Positions 35,144 to 43,610 of a DNA stretch of 64,000 bases are shown here, one piece after another. The stretch is from the NCBI RefSeq assembly GCF_015244705.1, contig NZ_JABCQF010000002.1, positions 434,001-498,000 of the forward strand. The letters run 5' to 3'. Within the stretch, counting starts at the first letter, position 1. Each line of letters begins with the position of its first letter. The stretch is from Gluconobacter potus. Lineage in GTDB: Bacteria; Pseudomonadota; Alphaproteobacteria; Acetobacterales; Acetobacteraceae. Under the pieces are notes generated by a model. That model had not been told where the DNA came from. It saw only the letters and a list, made by a program, of their open reading frames with translations, and made no database searches. Made by a program: the position numbers and the translations under genes.

Positions 35144-37612
35144 TTGTCAGGATCACGGTCAAGAGGTTCCCGGTCTTCGAACAAGCGTCTGGTGCTTCTC
35201 GCATCAGCCTGTCTGCTGCCCGTCGTCCTCGGAACGGCTCAAGCGCGTTCCGTTCGTCATCAGGCCCCGGCATCAGCCCCCGGTGGAAACATCATTCAGG
35301 CCATCTCGGTAAAGGGAAACACCCGTATCGAGACGAGCACGGTGCTGTCCTACATGGTCGCCCAGCCAGGTGACACGTTTAATCAGGATGACCTCGACCG
35401 CTCGCTGAAGACGCTTTACGCCACGGGTCTGTTCAAGGACGTGACGCTGCACCGTGATGGCAACACGCTTCTGGTTGACCTGGTCGAGAACCCGATCGTC
35501 AACCGCATCGTGTTCGAGGGCAACCATGCGCTGAAGGACGAGGATCTCCGTAAGGAAATCAGCCTGCGTCCCCGCGCAGTGTTCTCGTCGCAGACGACTG
35601 CCGCCGACCGCCAGAAGATCCTGAACCAGTATGCCGGCAAGGCCCGCTTCGGCGCGACCGTCACGCCCCAGATCGTCAAGCTGTCCCACAACCGTGTGGA
35701 CGTGGTCTTCAACATCAATGAAGCCCAGCAGACGCTCATCAAGAAAATCGTTTTCGTCGGCAACCATGCCTTCAGCGAAGCACGCCTCTCCCAGGTCATC
35801 TCGTCCAAGGAGACGATCTGGTACCGTTTCTTCTCGTCCTCGGATGAATACAACCCCGAGCGCGTGAAGTACGATGCAGAGCTGCTGCGTCGCTTTTACC
35901 TGCATAACGGCTTCGTCGATTTCCATATGGTGGATGCCACGGGTGAGCTGGCTCCTGATCACAAGTCGTTCTACATCACCTTCACCGTGCATGAGGGCGA
36001 CCGCTACCGTCTGGGCAAGATGGATGTGCGCTCCAGCGTGCGTCATGTGACGCCCGAGATGCTGCGCCCGCATGTCGAGCTGTTCCCGCATCAGATCTAT
36101 GACGGCACGGCGATCCAGAACAACACGAAGAACATGCAGGAATGGTTGCAGGCCACCGGTCACCCGTTCGCCATGGTCCGTTCGGAAATCGCCCGAAATC
36201 CGGAAAAGCACGTTGTTGACCTGCTGTTCGATGTGACAGAGGGGCCGCATGTCTATGTTGAGCGTATCGACATCAACGGCAATACCATCACCCATGATGA
36301 TGTGATCCGCCGGAACCTGCCGATGGCCGAAGGGGACCCGTACACACCGTTCGATCGCAAGTATTCCAAGCTTGGTCTTCAGGACCTCGGATATTTCAGT
36401 TCGGTCTCCGTCGATCAGACACAGGGATCTGCACCTGACCGTGTGAACGTGTCCGCGAACGTGGTTGAAAAGCCGACCGGTGAGTTCTCCCTGGGTGGCG
36501 GTTACTCGACGGACGTCGGTATTCTCGGTAACGCCGCGATCAAGCAGCATAACCTGCTCGGAACGGGTGTGGACGCCGGTATTTCCGGAACGGTCGCTTA
36601 CTATGAAAAGCAGGCCGACATCTCCATTACCGATCCGTACTTCCTGAATCGTAACCTTGTGGCCGGTGCGGATTTCTACTTCATCCAGAACAACTACCAG
36701 ACGTATCAGAGCTATAAGGAATCCCAGTACGGCATGAGCCTGCGTCTGGGTTATGCCTATAACCGATACCTGTCGCAGTCCTGGAACTATACGCTCGTTG
36801 ACCGTCAGGTCGGCAACTTCTACGACGCTGCTGCCGTCGCCGAAGATCCGAGCCTGATCCAGTACGTTCCGTCGATTTACGTCCAGCAGTCGGCCGGCTG
36901 GTCGCTGCTCTCGCAGATCAGCACGTCTGTGACCTATGACCGTCGTGATCAGAGAACCAAGCCGCACTCGGGTTACATGTTCAAGGTCGGTGGTGATTTT
37001 GCTGGTCTTGGTGGTAACTCGAAATATGCCCGCGTGAAGGCGGACGGCGCCTATTATGTGCCGCTTGATGACCTGACCGGAAACCATGACTGGACGTTCC
37101 AGTTCAAGGGCGGCGTCGGTTACATGGGTGACTGGAGCTCGAGCGGAAACCGCAACATCATCGATAACTTCTATCTTGGTGGTGAAAACCTGCGAGGCTT
37201 CCTCCAGGGTGGTGTCGGTCCGCGTTCAGGCCATCTCAAGATCAACGGTGTCTATATCCCGGCCCAGGGCCAGGAAGATCTGCTCGGCGGTCGCTTCATG
37301 TACACGGCCTCTGCACAGCTCAACTTCCCGCTGCCCATGGGTGATGATCTCGGAATCTCGGGTCGTGGCTTCATTGATGCCGGCAGTCTCGCAGGCCTGC
37401 GCGTCAAGCATCTCTATACGAACCGCACGAATGACGGCGACAACTACACCCCGATCACCGGTGACAACCTGATCCCGCGTGTTTCCGGCGGTCTCGGTGT
37501 GTCCTGGAAGAGCCCGTTCGGCCTCGTCAACATCGATGGCGCCGTGCCGATCCGCAAGGAACATGGTGACCGTCTCTATCCGCTGCGTTTCGGTTTTGGC
37601 CAGCAGTTCTGA
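35144..37612 (+). CDS. bamA: Outer membrane assembly factor BamA
   Basis: Inserts beta-barrel proteins into the outer membrane. After a signal peptide (ending TAQA) come five POTRA repeats (the first beginning IQAISVKGNTRIE, the third with KKIVFVGNHAFSE) and the 16-strand barrel (GEFSLGGGYSTD), ending in FGFGQQF with the C-terminal Phe. No ATG fits. The TTG at 35144 has AAGGAA seven bases upstream and gives a normal signal peptide. A GTG at 35102 and a TTG at 35057 are also in frame and would make the leader oddly long. Confidence 0.95.
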   Translation: MSGSRSRGSRSSNKRLVLLASACLLPVVLGTAQARSVRHQAPASAPGGNIIQAISVKGNTRIETSTVLSYMVAQPGDTFNQDDLDRSLKTLYATGLFKDVTLHRDGNTLLVDLVENPIVNRIVFEGNHALKDEDLRKEISLRPRAVFSSQTTAADRQKILNQYAGKARFGATVTPQIVKLSHNRVDVVFNINEAQQTLIKKIVFVGNHAFSEARLSQVISSKETIWYRFFSSSDEYNPERVKYDAELLRRFYLHNGFVDFHMVDATGELAPDHKSFYITFTVHEGDRYRLGKMDVRSSVRHVTPEMLRPHVELFPHQIYDGTAIQNNTKNMQEWLQATGHPFAMVRSEIARNPEKHVVDLLFDVTEGPHVYVERIDINGNTITHDDVIRRNLPMAEGDPYTPFDRKYSKLGLQDLGYFSSVSVDQTQGSAPDRVNVSANVVEKPTGEFSLGGGYSTDVGILGNAAIKQHNLLGTGVDAGISGTVAYYEKQADISITDPYFLNRNLVAGADFYFIQNNYQTYQSYKESQYGMSLRLGYAYNRYLSQSWNYTLVDRQVGNFYDAAAVAEDPSLIQYVPSIYVQQSAGWSLLSQISTSVTYDRRDQRTKPHSGYMFKVGGDFAGLGGNSKYARVKADGAYYVPLDDLTGNHDWTFQFKGGVGYMGDWSSSGNRNIIDNFYLGGENLRGFLQGGVGPRSGHLKINGVYIPAQGQEDLLGGRFMYTASAQLNFPLPMGDDLGISGRGFIDAGSLAGLRVKHLYTNRTNDGDNYTPITGDNLIPRVSGGLGVSWKSPFGLVNIDGAVPIRKEHGDRLYPLRFGFGQQF

Positions 37613-37664
37613 ACTGTTCGAGACCTTGCCGTCCTGTTTCTCAACCCCTTGCCAAGAGGTGGTC

Positions 37665-38579
37665 ATGACCCTCAATTCCCTGATGCGCACGGTTTCGGCC
37701 GGCGCGCTTCTGGCAGCGACGATTCTTGTCTCCGCTCCGGGCGCCCATGCCCAGGCTTCCGGCGGCAATGGTGGCTGGTTCGTTCCCAAGGCTGCTCATC
37801 CTGACGCCCCTCCGCCGCGCCCTGTCCAGCGCCGCGTTCCGGAAGCCGCGCCGGATGAGGAAGAAGACTCTGCACCGGCCGAACAGCAGCAGGCTCCGCC
37901 GATCCTGCCGCTGCCGCCGATCCCGGCTCCCCCGAGCATCGCAAAGGCCTCTCCGCCGCCGGCTGCCGTCATTGGCGTGATCAATGTCCAGGCCGTCATG
38001 CAGATTTCCAGCGCCTGGCAGGAAATCCAGCAGGTTCTGGGTGCCCGCCGTGACCGTCTGGCACAGGCTGTGCAGCGTGAGGAAGCCGCCTGGCGTGGCG
38101 AGCAGCAGAAGCTTCAGGCCCAGGCCCGCAGCCTGACGTCCGACCAGATCCAGCTGCGCGAACGTCACCTGCAGGAACGTCGCGCCAAGGATCAGCACGA
38201 TTTCGGCAATCAGGCCCGCATCATCCAGGAAGCGGCACAGGTTGCCATGCACCAGATCGAGCGTGAGCTGGAAGAGCCGAACGGCATCATCGCCGCCGTT
38301 GCTGCTGCCCACAACATGAACCTGATCCTGCATGCAGAGCAGGTCGTGCTTCATGTCGGCGGTCAGGACATCACCGAGGAAGTCGGCACGCAGCTCAACA
38401 AGACGCTGCCGCATGTCTTCATTCCCGATGATGGCGTGGACCCCGAGCAGCTCGCCCGCTCCGGCAAGATGCCCACCACGGCTGACGAACAGCGGCAGGC
38501 CCAGGGACCGCAGGCTCCCGGACCCCAACAGGCTCCGGCGTCTGCACCGAGCGAGTCCGTTCTGCGTCAGCATCACTGA
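37665..38579 (+). CDS. OmpH/Skp-family periplasmic chaperone
   Basis: The 304-residue precursor has a signal peptide ending AHAQA, then a long Pro/Ala/Glu region (residues about 30-98). The Skp-like part follows: AVIGVINVQAVMQISSAWQEIQQVL, a charged coiled coil (LAQAVQREEAAWRGEQQKLQAQ to QARIIQEAAQVAMHQIERELEE) and a core ending in HAEQVVLHVGGQDITEEV. Skp traps unfolded outer-membrane proteins for BamA, and the gene follows bamA directly. The proline-rich insert and the Gln/Pro tail make it much longer than E. coli Skp (161 residues). Confidence 0.9.
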   Translation: MTLNSLMRTVSAGALLAATILVSAPGAHAQASGGNGGWFVPKAAHPDAPPPRPVQRRVPEAAPDEEEDSAPAEQQQAPPILPLPPIPAPPSIAKASPPPAAVIGVINVQAVMQISSAWQEIQQVLGARRDRLAQAVQREEAAWRGEQQKLQAQARSLTSDQIQLRERHLQERRAKDQHDFGNQARIIQEAAQVAMHQIERELEEPNGIIAAVAAAHNMNLILHAEQVVLHVGGQDITEEVGTQLNKTLPHVFIPDDGVDPEQLARSGKMPTTADEQRQAQGPQAPGPQQAPASAPSESVLRQHH

Positions 38580-38590
38580 GGCGCCGGGCC

Positions 38591-39649
38591 GTGTCTGACA
38601 TGACAGCAAACGAAAGTCGCCCGGGCGACAGCCGTTTCTTCCAGCGTTCCGGACCTTTCGGTCTGGAACGGCTGGCAGAGGTCTCGGGAAGCGACATCAT
38701 TCCGGCCGCATCAGGGAAGGGACTGTCCGAGTTCCGTGGCGTTGCGCCCCTGCATGTTGCAGGACCGGATGAAATCAGCTTCCTCGATAATCGCCGCTAC
38801 CTGCCGCTTCTGGCGGAAACGAAGGCCGGAGCGGTCATTCTCTCCCCGGCCTTCACTGACAAGCTGCCGCCCGATACGGCGGGGCTGGCCTGCAAGGCGC
38901 CTTATCTGGCCTGGGCACGTGTGGCCACGCTGTTCCATCCGGCACCTGCTTCCACGGGTGTCCGCCATCCGAGTGCCTGGATCGCGGAAGACGCCGAAAT
39001 TGGCGAAAACGTCGAGATCGGTCCTTTCGCCGTCATTAGCAGCGGCGTTCGTATCGGTCGTGACAGCATTGTCGCAAGCCATGCCAGCATCGGCCAGAGC
39101 GTCGAGATTGGTGAGCGTTGCCGTATCGGGGCCCATGCCGCGATCTCCCATGCCCGGATCGGAGATCGCGTCACGCTCTATCCCGGTGTGCGTATCGGTC
39201 AGGATGGTTTCGGGTTCGCCGTCGGCCCCGAAGGTTTTGAAACGGTTCCCCAGCTCGGGCTCGTCGTGTTGGAAGATGGTGTGGAAGTGGGGGCGAACTC
39301 CACCATCGACCGTGGTTCCATGCGTGACACCCTGATCGGAGCCGGAACCCGGATCGATAATCTCGTGCAGATCGGCCACAATGCCCGTCTGGGGCGCTGC
39401 TGCATCGTCGTCTCGCAGGCCGGGATTTCCGGCTCGACGGAACTGGGTGATTTCGTCACCATTGCTGCGCAGGCCGGCCTGATCGGACATATCAAGATCG
39501 GTGCGAAGGCCCGGATCGGCGCCCAGTGTGGCGTCATGTCGGATGTGGATGCCGGCGCCGACGTTATCGGCAGTCCCGCGATGCCGTTCCGCGAATTTTT
39601 TCGTAATGTTGCCACCTTGCGGAAACTTTCGCGTAAAAGCGGGGACTAG
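38591..39649 (+). CDS. lpxD: UDP-3-O-acylglucosamine N-acyltransferase
   Basis: Third step of lipid A synthesis: adds the N-linked hydroxyacyl chain. The N-terminal uridine-binding domain (VAGPDEISFLDNRRYLPLL) leads into a left-handed beta-helix of hexapeptide repeats (IGENVEIGPFAVISSGVRIG and on). The catalytic His is in LVQIGHNARLG. The 352-residue length is normal. It starts with GTG (GAGGCG seven bases before); an ATG at 38600 is an alternative. Confidence 0.95.
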   Translation: MSDMTANESRPGDSRFFQRSGPFGLERLAEVSGSDIIPAASGKGLSEFRGVAPLHVAGPDEISFLDNRRYLPLLAETKAGAVILSPAFTDKLPPDTAGLACKAPYLAWARVATLFHPAPASTGVRHPSAWIAEDAEIGENVEIGPFAVISSGVRIGRDSIVASHASIGQSVEIGERCRIGAHAAISHARIGDRVTLYPGVRIGQDGFGFAVGPEGFETVPQLGLVVLEDGVEVGANSTIDRGSMRDTLIGAGTRIDNLVQIGHNARLGRCCIVVSQAGISGSTELGDFVTIAAQAGLIGHIKIGAKARIGAQCGVMSDVDAGADVIGSPAMPFREFFRNVATLRKLSRKSGD

Positions 39650-39761
39650 CAGTCCTGCGGCGCGGATGGTAACTCCCCCGCAGGTTTGCTAAGGGAAGCC
39701 ATTCGTGCTGCCACAGGGCAGCGACTGACAGACAACACCGCTTGAAGGGCATGGTGAAACG

Positions 39762-40271
39762 ATGGACCGAGTGGACGCTCCAGCCGAACAGATGACTCCC
39801 GCGACAGACGCCGCTGCTGACAGCCATCAGGTTCCGCAGAGCATCGACATCCTGAAGATCATGCAGTCGATCCCGCATCGCTATCCGTTTCTGCTGATCG
39901 ACAAGATGGTCGAGATCCATGCCGGGCAGTCCGCCATCGGCATCAAGAACGTGACGGTCAACGAGCCGTTCTTCCAGGGACATTTCCCGTCTCACCCCGT
40001 CATGCCGGGCGTGCTGATCGTCGAGGCCATGGCCCAGACGGCAGCGACGCTGGTGGTCATGACGCTGGGCAAGGCGTTTGAAGGCAAGCTGGTCTATTTC
40101 ATGACGATCGAAAATGCGAAATTCCGTCGCCCGGTCGGCCCTGGTGACCAGCTCCGGATCCATGTCGACAAGGAACGCTCCCGCGCCAATGTCTGGAAGT
40201 TCAAGGGTGTGGCCCGCGTGGACGATGTCGCCGTTGCCGAAGCGACCTTCAGTGCGATGATCATGGGTTGA
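39762..40271 (+). CDS. fabZ: 3-hydroxyacyl-ACP dehydratase FabZ
   Basis: Removes water from 3-hydroxyacyl-ACP in fatty acid elongation and competes with LpxA for substrate. Hot-dog fold with IPHRYPFLLIDKM and the catalytic His and Glu in FFQGHFPSHPVMPGVLIVEAMAQ. The 169 residues include a 25-residue N-terminal extension. It is set between lpxD and lpxA as in other proteobacteria. Confidence 0.96.
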   Translation: MDRVDAPAEQMTPATDAAADSHQVPQSIDILKIMQSIPHRYPFLLIDKMVEIHAGQSAIGIKNVTVNEPFFQGHFPSHPVMPGVLIVEAMAQTAATLVVMTLGKAFEGKLVYFMTIENAKFRRPVGPGDQLRIHVDKERSRANVWKFKGVARVDDVAVAEATFSAMIMG

Positions 40272-40276
40272 CCCTG

Positions 40277-41134
40277 ATGCAGATGGCAGGCAAGCGCCCC
40301 GAAACCGCCGAAATCCATGCGACCGCCATCGTCGACCCGCGCGCGCGCATTGGCGAAAACGTGCGCATTGGCCCCTGGTGCCTGGTCGGTCCCAATGTCA
40401 CGATCGGTGACGGGGTCTGTCTGCATGCGTCCGTTCTCGTGGATGGCTACACGACCCTGCGTGAAGGCGTGGAGGTCTATCCGTTCGTGACGATCGGTCT
40501 GGCGCCGCAGGACCTCAAATACGCTGGCGAGCCGACACTGTGCGAGGTCGGGGCCAATACCGTCATTCGTGAAAACGTGACGATTCATCGTGGCACCGCG
40601 CAGGGGCATGCCCTGACGCGGATCGGCGCGAACTGCCTGATCATGGCCAATTCACACGTCGCCCATGACTGCGTCCTCGGTGACCGTGTCATCATCGTCA
40701 ACAATGTCGTCATGGGTGGCCATGTTGAGATCGACGATGACGCCAAGATCATGGGCTCGGCCGCGCTGCACCAGTTCGTCCGGATCGGCCGTGGTGCCGT
40801 TGTTGGCGGTGTCTGCGGTGTGGAAATGGACGTTATTCCTTACGGAAGCGTTCTGGGGAATCGCGCCCGTCTGGTCGGACTGAACTGGATCGGCCTGAAG
40901 CGCTCTGGCGTTGGTCCGGAGGAAATGCAGGCCATGCGACGCGCCTTCCGGACGCTTTATCCGCGTCATGGTGCGACGGAGTCCGTTCTGGAAACCCGGA
41001 TCGCCGAAGTCCGTCAGGAATACGGGCATCTCCCCCGCATCGCCGAGATGCTGGACTTCATGGAGGCTCCCAGCCGTCGAGGCCTGACCCGCGTTGCGCG
41101 TCAGGAAGGACAGTCCGAAACCGAAGGCGCCTGA
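40277..41134 (+). CDS. lpxA: UDP-N-acetylglucosamine acyltransferase
   Basis: First step of lipid A synthesis, adding a 3-hydroxyacyl chain to UDP-GlcNAc. A hexapeptide-repeat beta-helix (IHATAIVDPRARIGENVRIGPW) contains the catalytic His region ANSHVAHDC, and the C-terminal helices follow LGNRARLVGLNWIGLKRSG. About 285 residues. An in-frame TTG at 40268 overlaps fabZ; the ATG at 40277 is taken. Confidence 0.95.
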   Translation: MQMAGKRPETAEIHATAIVDPRARIGENVRIGPWCLVGPNVTIGDGVCLHASVLVDGYTTLREGVEVYPFVTIGLAPQDLKYAGEPTLCEVGANTVIRENVTIHRGTAQGHALTRIGANCLIMANSHVAHDCVLGDRVIIVNNVVMGGHVEIDDDAKIMGSAALHQFVRIGRGAVVGGVCGVEMDVIPYGSVLGNRARLVGLNWIGLKRSGVGPEEMQAMRRAFRTLYPRHGATESVLETRIAEVRQEYGHLPRIAEMLDFMEAPSRRGLTRVARQEGQSETEGA

Positions 41135-41136
41135 TC

Positions 41137-41979
41137 GTGGGGGATCGTGGTTGCATCGGCATTCTGGCAGGCTCGGGACCGCTTCCCGCGCAGGTCGCCG
41201 CAGCAGCCATCGCCAAGGGACGCAAGGTTTTTGTTATCGGGTTCCGGGATTTCGCCGATCGTGCGCTTCTCGAATCCTACCCGCATGAAATCATCCGTCT
41301 TGCTGCTGCCGGAGACATTCTGGGTGCTCTCAAACGGAACAACTGCCGCGAACTGGTCCTGATCGGGCCGGTGCGTCGTCCCGCATGGCGTGACCTGCGT
41401 CCCGATGCCGAAGGCGCGCGTATCCTCGCCAGGCTGGGCCGTGCCATCTTCTCGGGCGATGACGGATTGCTCGGAGCCGTCGTCCGTGTCCTCGGTGAGG
41501 AAGGTTTCCATGTCCGTGGCGCCCACGAGTTCCTCGAACATGCCACTGGCCGCTCCGGAACTCTCGGTCGCGTCCTTCCCGACGCCCAGGCCAAACAGGA
41601 TATCGCCCGGGGTGTCGAAGTCCTGAAGGTCATGGCAACCTTGGACATTGGTCAGGGATGTGTTGTCCAGAACGGTCTCGTGCTGGCAGTCGAGGCTCTG
41701 GAAGGGACGGATGCCATGCTGGGGCGCTGTGGGCGGCTCATGCAGGCGGGAAGTGGCGGCGTTCTGGTGAAAATGCCCAAGACGGGGCAGGACCTTCGGG
41801 CGGACATGCCGACGATCGGGCCGGAGACGCTGGAGAATGCAGCCCGGAACGGATTGCGGGGCGTTGCGTTCCAGCCCGGAGTGACCCTCATGACGGACCC
41901 TGCTGGCTGTGTGAAGCTGGCGGATCGTTATGGGCTGTTTCTGTATGGGCTGACGCCGGAAGATCTGAAGGACAAGTGA
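41137..41979 (+). CDS. lpxI: UDP-2,3-diacylglucosamine diphosphatase LpxI
   Basis: Releases UMP from UDP-2,3-diacylglucosamine; LpxI replaces LpxH in alphaproteobacteria. The 280-residue protein (former DUF1009) has the start IGILAGSGPLPAQVAAAA and the C-terminal domain IGQGCVVQNGLVLAVEALEGTDAML, with the catalytic Asp area in KMPKTGQDLRADMPTIG. It starts with GTG two bases after the lpxA stop. The usual next gene, lpxB, is not here. Confidence 0.94.
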   Translation: MGDRGCIGILAGSGPLPAQVAAAAIAKGRKVFVIGFRDFADRALLESYPHEIIRLAAAGDILGALKRNNCRELVLIGPVRRPAWRDLRPDAEGARILARLGRAIFSGDDGLLGAVVRVLGEEGFHVRGAHEFLEHATGRSGTLGRVLPDAQAKQDIARGVEVLKVMATLDIGQGCVVQNGLVLAVEALEGTDAMLGRCGRLMQAGSGGVLVKMPKTGQDLRADMPTIGPETLENAARNGLRGVAFQPGVTLMTDPAGCVKLADRYGLFLYGLTPEDLKDK

Positions 41980-42368
41980 TGAGCACGTTTCTGCATACGA
42001 TGGTGAGAATCCGGGATATCGACCGGAGTCTGGCGTTCTACAAGCTGCTCGGGATGAAGGAACTTCGCCGCAAGGAAGTGCGCGAGGGGCGTTATACGCT
42101 CGTTTTTATCGGATTCGATGACAACGAACACGGACAGGCCGAGATCGAGCTGACCTATAACTGGGACCAGGAAACCGACTATGAGGTCGGCACCGGTTTC
42201 GGGCATTTCGCAATTGGCGTGCCCGATGTGGCCGCTCTTGTGGAGACGGTCCGCAGCGGAGGCGGTAAGGTGACACGTGAGGCTGGTCCGCTGAAATTCG
42301 GAACGATCATCATTGCGTTCGTCGAGGATCCCGACGGCTACAAGATCGAGCTTATCGAGAAGAAGTAA
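41979..42368 (+). CDS. gloA: Lactoylglutathione lyase (glyoxalase I)
   Basis: Converts the methylglyoxal-glutathione adduct to lactoylglutathione. The 129-residue protein has HTMVRIRDIDRSLAFYKLLGM with the first metal His, ELTYNWDQ and GFGHFAIGVPDV with the second His, and the final Glu in YKIELIEKK. TGATG couples it to lpxI. It occupies the place where lpxB is normally found. Its last 17 bases overlap the convergent small gene. Confidence 0.94.
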   Translation: MSTFLHTMVRIRDIDRSLAFYKLLGMKELRRKEVREGRYTLVFIGFDDNEHGQAEIELTYNWDQETDYEVGTGFGHFAIGVPDVAALVETVRSGGGKVTREAGPLKFGTIIIAFVEDPDGYKIELIEKK

Positions 42369-42600
42369 AGTTTTTCAGCAGCTTCAGGGCATTTTCCAGC
42401 GCATCGACGATCGTCTTTGCGTTCTGCTGGACCGCCTTGTCCTTGTGCGTGCCGAGAATGTCGGCACAGAGCAGGGCAGGGGCGAGCGCGTTGCGCATGT
42501 CGTGGCGGAAGGTCGCGACGTCCTGGGGAGAGTTGCTGGCGGGGAGAGTATTGCTGGACTCGGGCATGGGCTGAAGTTCCTGTAGGTCTGGCATTGACAT
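42352..42600 (-). CDS. Orphan HisKA-like mini-protein
   Basis: An 82-residue frame whose second half looks like the dimerisation and phosphoacceptor helices of a histidine kinase: an H-box-like FRHDMRNALAPALLCADIL and a second amphipathic helix QQNAKTIVDALENALKLLK. No ATPase domain, membrane helix or regulator accompanies it. The first 28 residues are polar and disordered-looking. The H-box-like pattern on a short frame supports real coding, but other frames are also open here. It overlaps gloA by 17 bases at the 3' end, and its start lies within the rpmH promoter. A phosphotransfer or kinase-decoy role is speculation. Confidence 0.55.
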   Translation of the reverse strand: MSMPDLQELQPMPESSNTLPASNSPQDVATFRHDMRNALAPALLCADILGTHKDKAVQQNAKTIVDALENALKLLKNFTSSR

Positions 42601-42622
42601 AAGGGGCCTGCGTGCTTACAAG
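42594..42622 (+). promoter_or_regulatory. rpmH: Sigma-70-type promoter of the rpmH cluster
   Basis: A perfect TTGACA is followed after exactly 17 bases by TACAAG (four of six matches to the -10 box). The expected start is near 42629, giving a leader of about 85 bases before rpmH. Confidence 0.65.
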
Positions 42623-42713
42623 CCCGGGTCTCAATCACCGGGCGTTTCGTGCGCCCGATCGACGCGGATGTCCAGCAGTTGAGGCGTCCGCCTGGTTTTT
42701 AAGGATCAACGTC

Positions 42714-42848
42714 ATGAAGCGCACGTATCAACCCTCCAAGCTGGTTCGCAAGCGTCGTCACGGTTTCCGTACGCGTAGCGAAACCGTCGGCGGCCGCCGC
42801 GTACTGGCCAACCGTCGCTCCAAGGGTCGCAAGAAGCTCTCTGCCTGA
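42714..42848 (+). CDS. rpmH: Ribosomal protein bL34
   Basis: A 44-residue, very basic large-subunit protein with the full signature [18 protein letters not shown] and [25 protein letters not shown] precedes the ATG. It leads the conserved rpmH-rnpA-yidD-yidC cluster. Confidence 0.98.
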   Translation: MKRTYQPSKLVRKRRHGFRTRSETVGGRRVLANRRSKGRKKLSA

Positions 42849-42897
42849 GTTTGACCCGATCGGCACGATCCATACAACAGGCCACACTCCGCACCGT

Positions 42898-43272
42898 TTG
42901 AAAAAACGGCCGCAGTTTCTGCGTGTGGCCGGGAAGGGGCGCAAGGTCGCCACTCCCGGTATGGTCGTGCAGATCCTGCCGGATGACACAGCGACCGAAA
43001 CCCGCGTCGGTTTCACGGTCACGAAAAAAGTCGGTAATTCTGTCATCCGTAACCGCACCCGCCGTCGCCTCCGCGAGGCCCTGCGTCTCGTTGCACGGGA
43101 AGACGGTCTGCCTTCTGGCGATTTCGTCCTCATTGGGCGGGACAAGACCCGGGAGCGCGATTTTTCCCTTCTCAAGGATGATCTGCGTCAGGCCCTTCGC
43201 AAGGGGCTGGATGTCAATTTCCGGGAAAGCCCCCGCGGGACCTCCACCAAAGGCCGGGACCGGGCGAAATGA
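42898..43272 (+). CDS. rnpA: Ribonuclease P protein component
   Basis: Protein partner of RNase P RNA in tRNA 5' maturation. The family start [43 protein letters not shown] (the RNR motif) and a basic tail are present. No ATG or GTG lies upstream in frame. The TTG at 42898 is the Leu of the conserved LKKR itself, so the real start may be this TTG or a CTG at 42841. The 43 bases after the rpmH stop would otherwise be short leader. The identity is certain and the start is not. Confidence 0.93.
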   Translation: MKKRPQFLRVAGKGRKVATPGMVVQILPDDTATETRVGFTVTKKVGNSVIRNRTRRRLREALRLVAREDGLPSGDFVLIGRDKTRERDFSLLKDDLRQALRKGLDVNFRESPRGTSTKGRDRAK

Positions 43273-43520
43273 TCGCGTCCGTGATCAGGAAAGCCGTTAC
43301 GGCCCTGATGCTGTCGCTCATCGACGCCTACAAGCTTTTCATCAGCCCGTTTATCGGCAGGAACTGCCGGTTCGATCCGACATGCAGCACCTATGCGCTG
43401 ACGGTCATTCGTGAGCATGGGCCTGTACGTGGGGGATGGCTTGCACTGCGCAGGATCGGGCGCTGTCATCCATGGTCAGAAGGGGGTGTGGACCTGCCTC
43501 CGAAGCCACACCGGCATTAA
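43269..43520 (+). CDS. yidD: Membrane protein insertion efficiency factor YidD
   Basis: A short membrane-associated protein that aids YidC. The 83 residues contain the family pattern [18 protein letters not shown], then [13 protein letters not shown] and [12 protein letters not shown] with three conserved Cys. It overlaps rnpA by four bases. Confidence 0.95.
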   Translation: MIASVIRKAVTALMLSLIDAYKLFISPFIGRNCRFDPTCSTYALTVIREHGPVRGGWLALRRIGRCHPWSEGGVDLPPKPHRH

Positions 43521-43610
43521 AAAAGCCCTCCGCCTATTGTTTTGAATGCGGTTTTCGGCCACTTGAGGCGCAAGCCCTATTCAGTGAGACGAAAGACCGG
43601 CATCCGCCCG

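Noticed and set aside
35273-37087. 604-residue minus-strand frame
   Set aside because: Antisense to bamA; no domain found.
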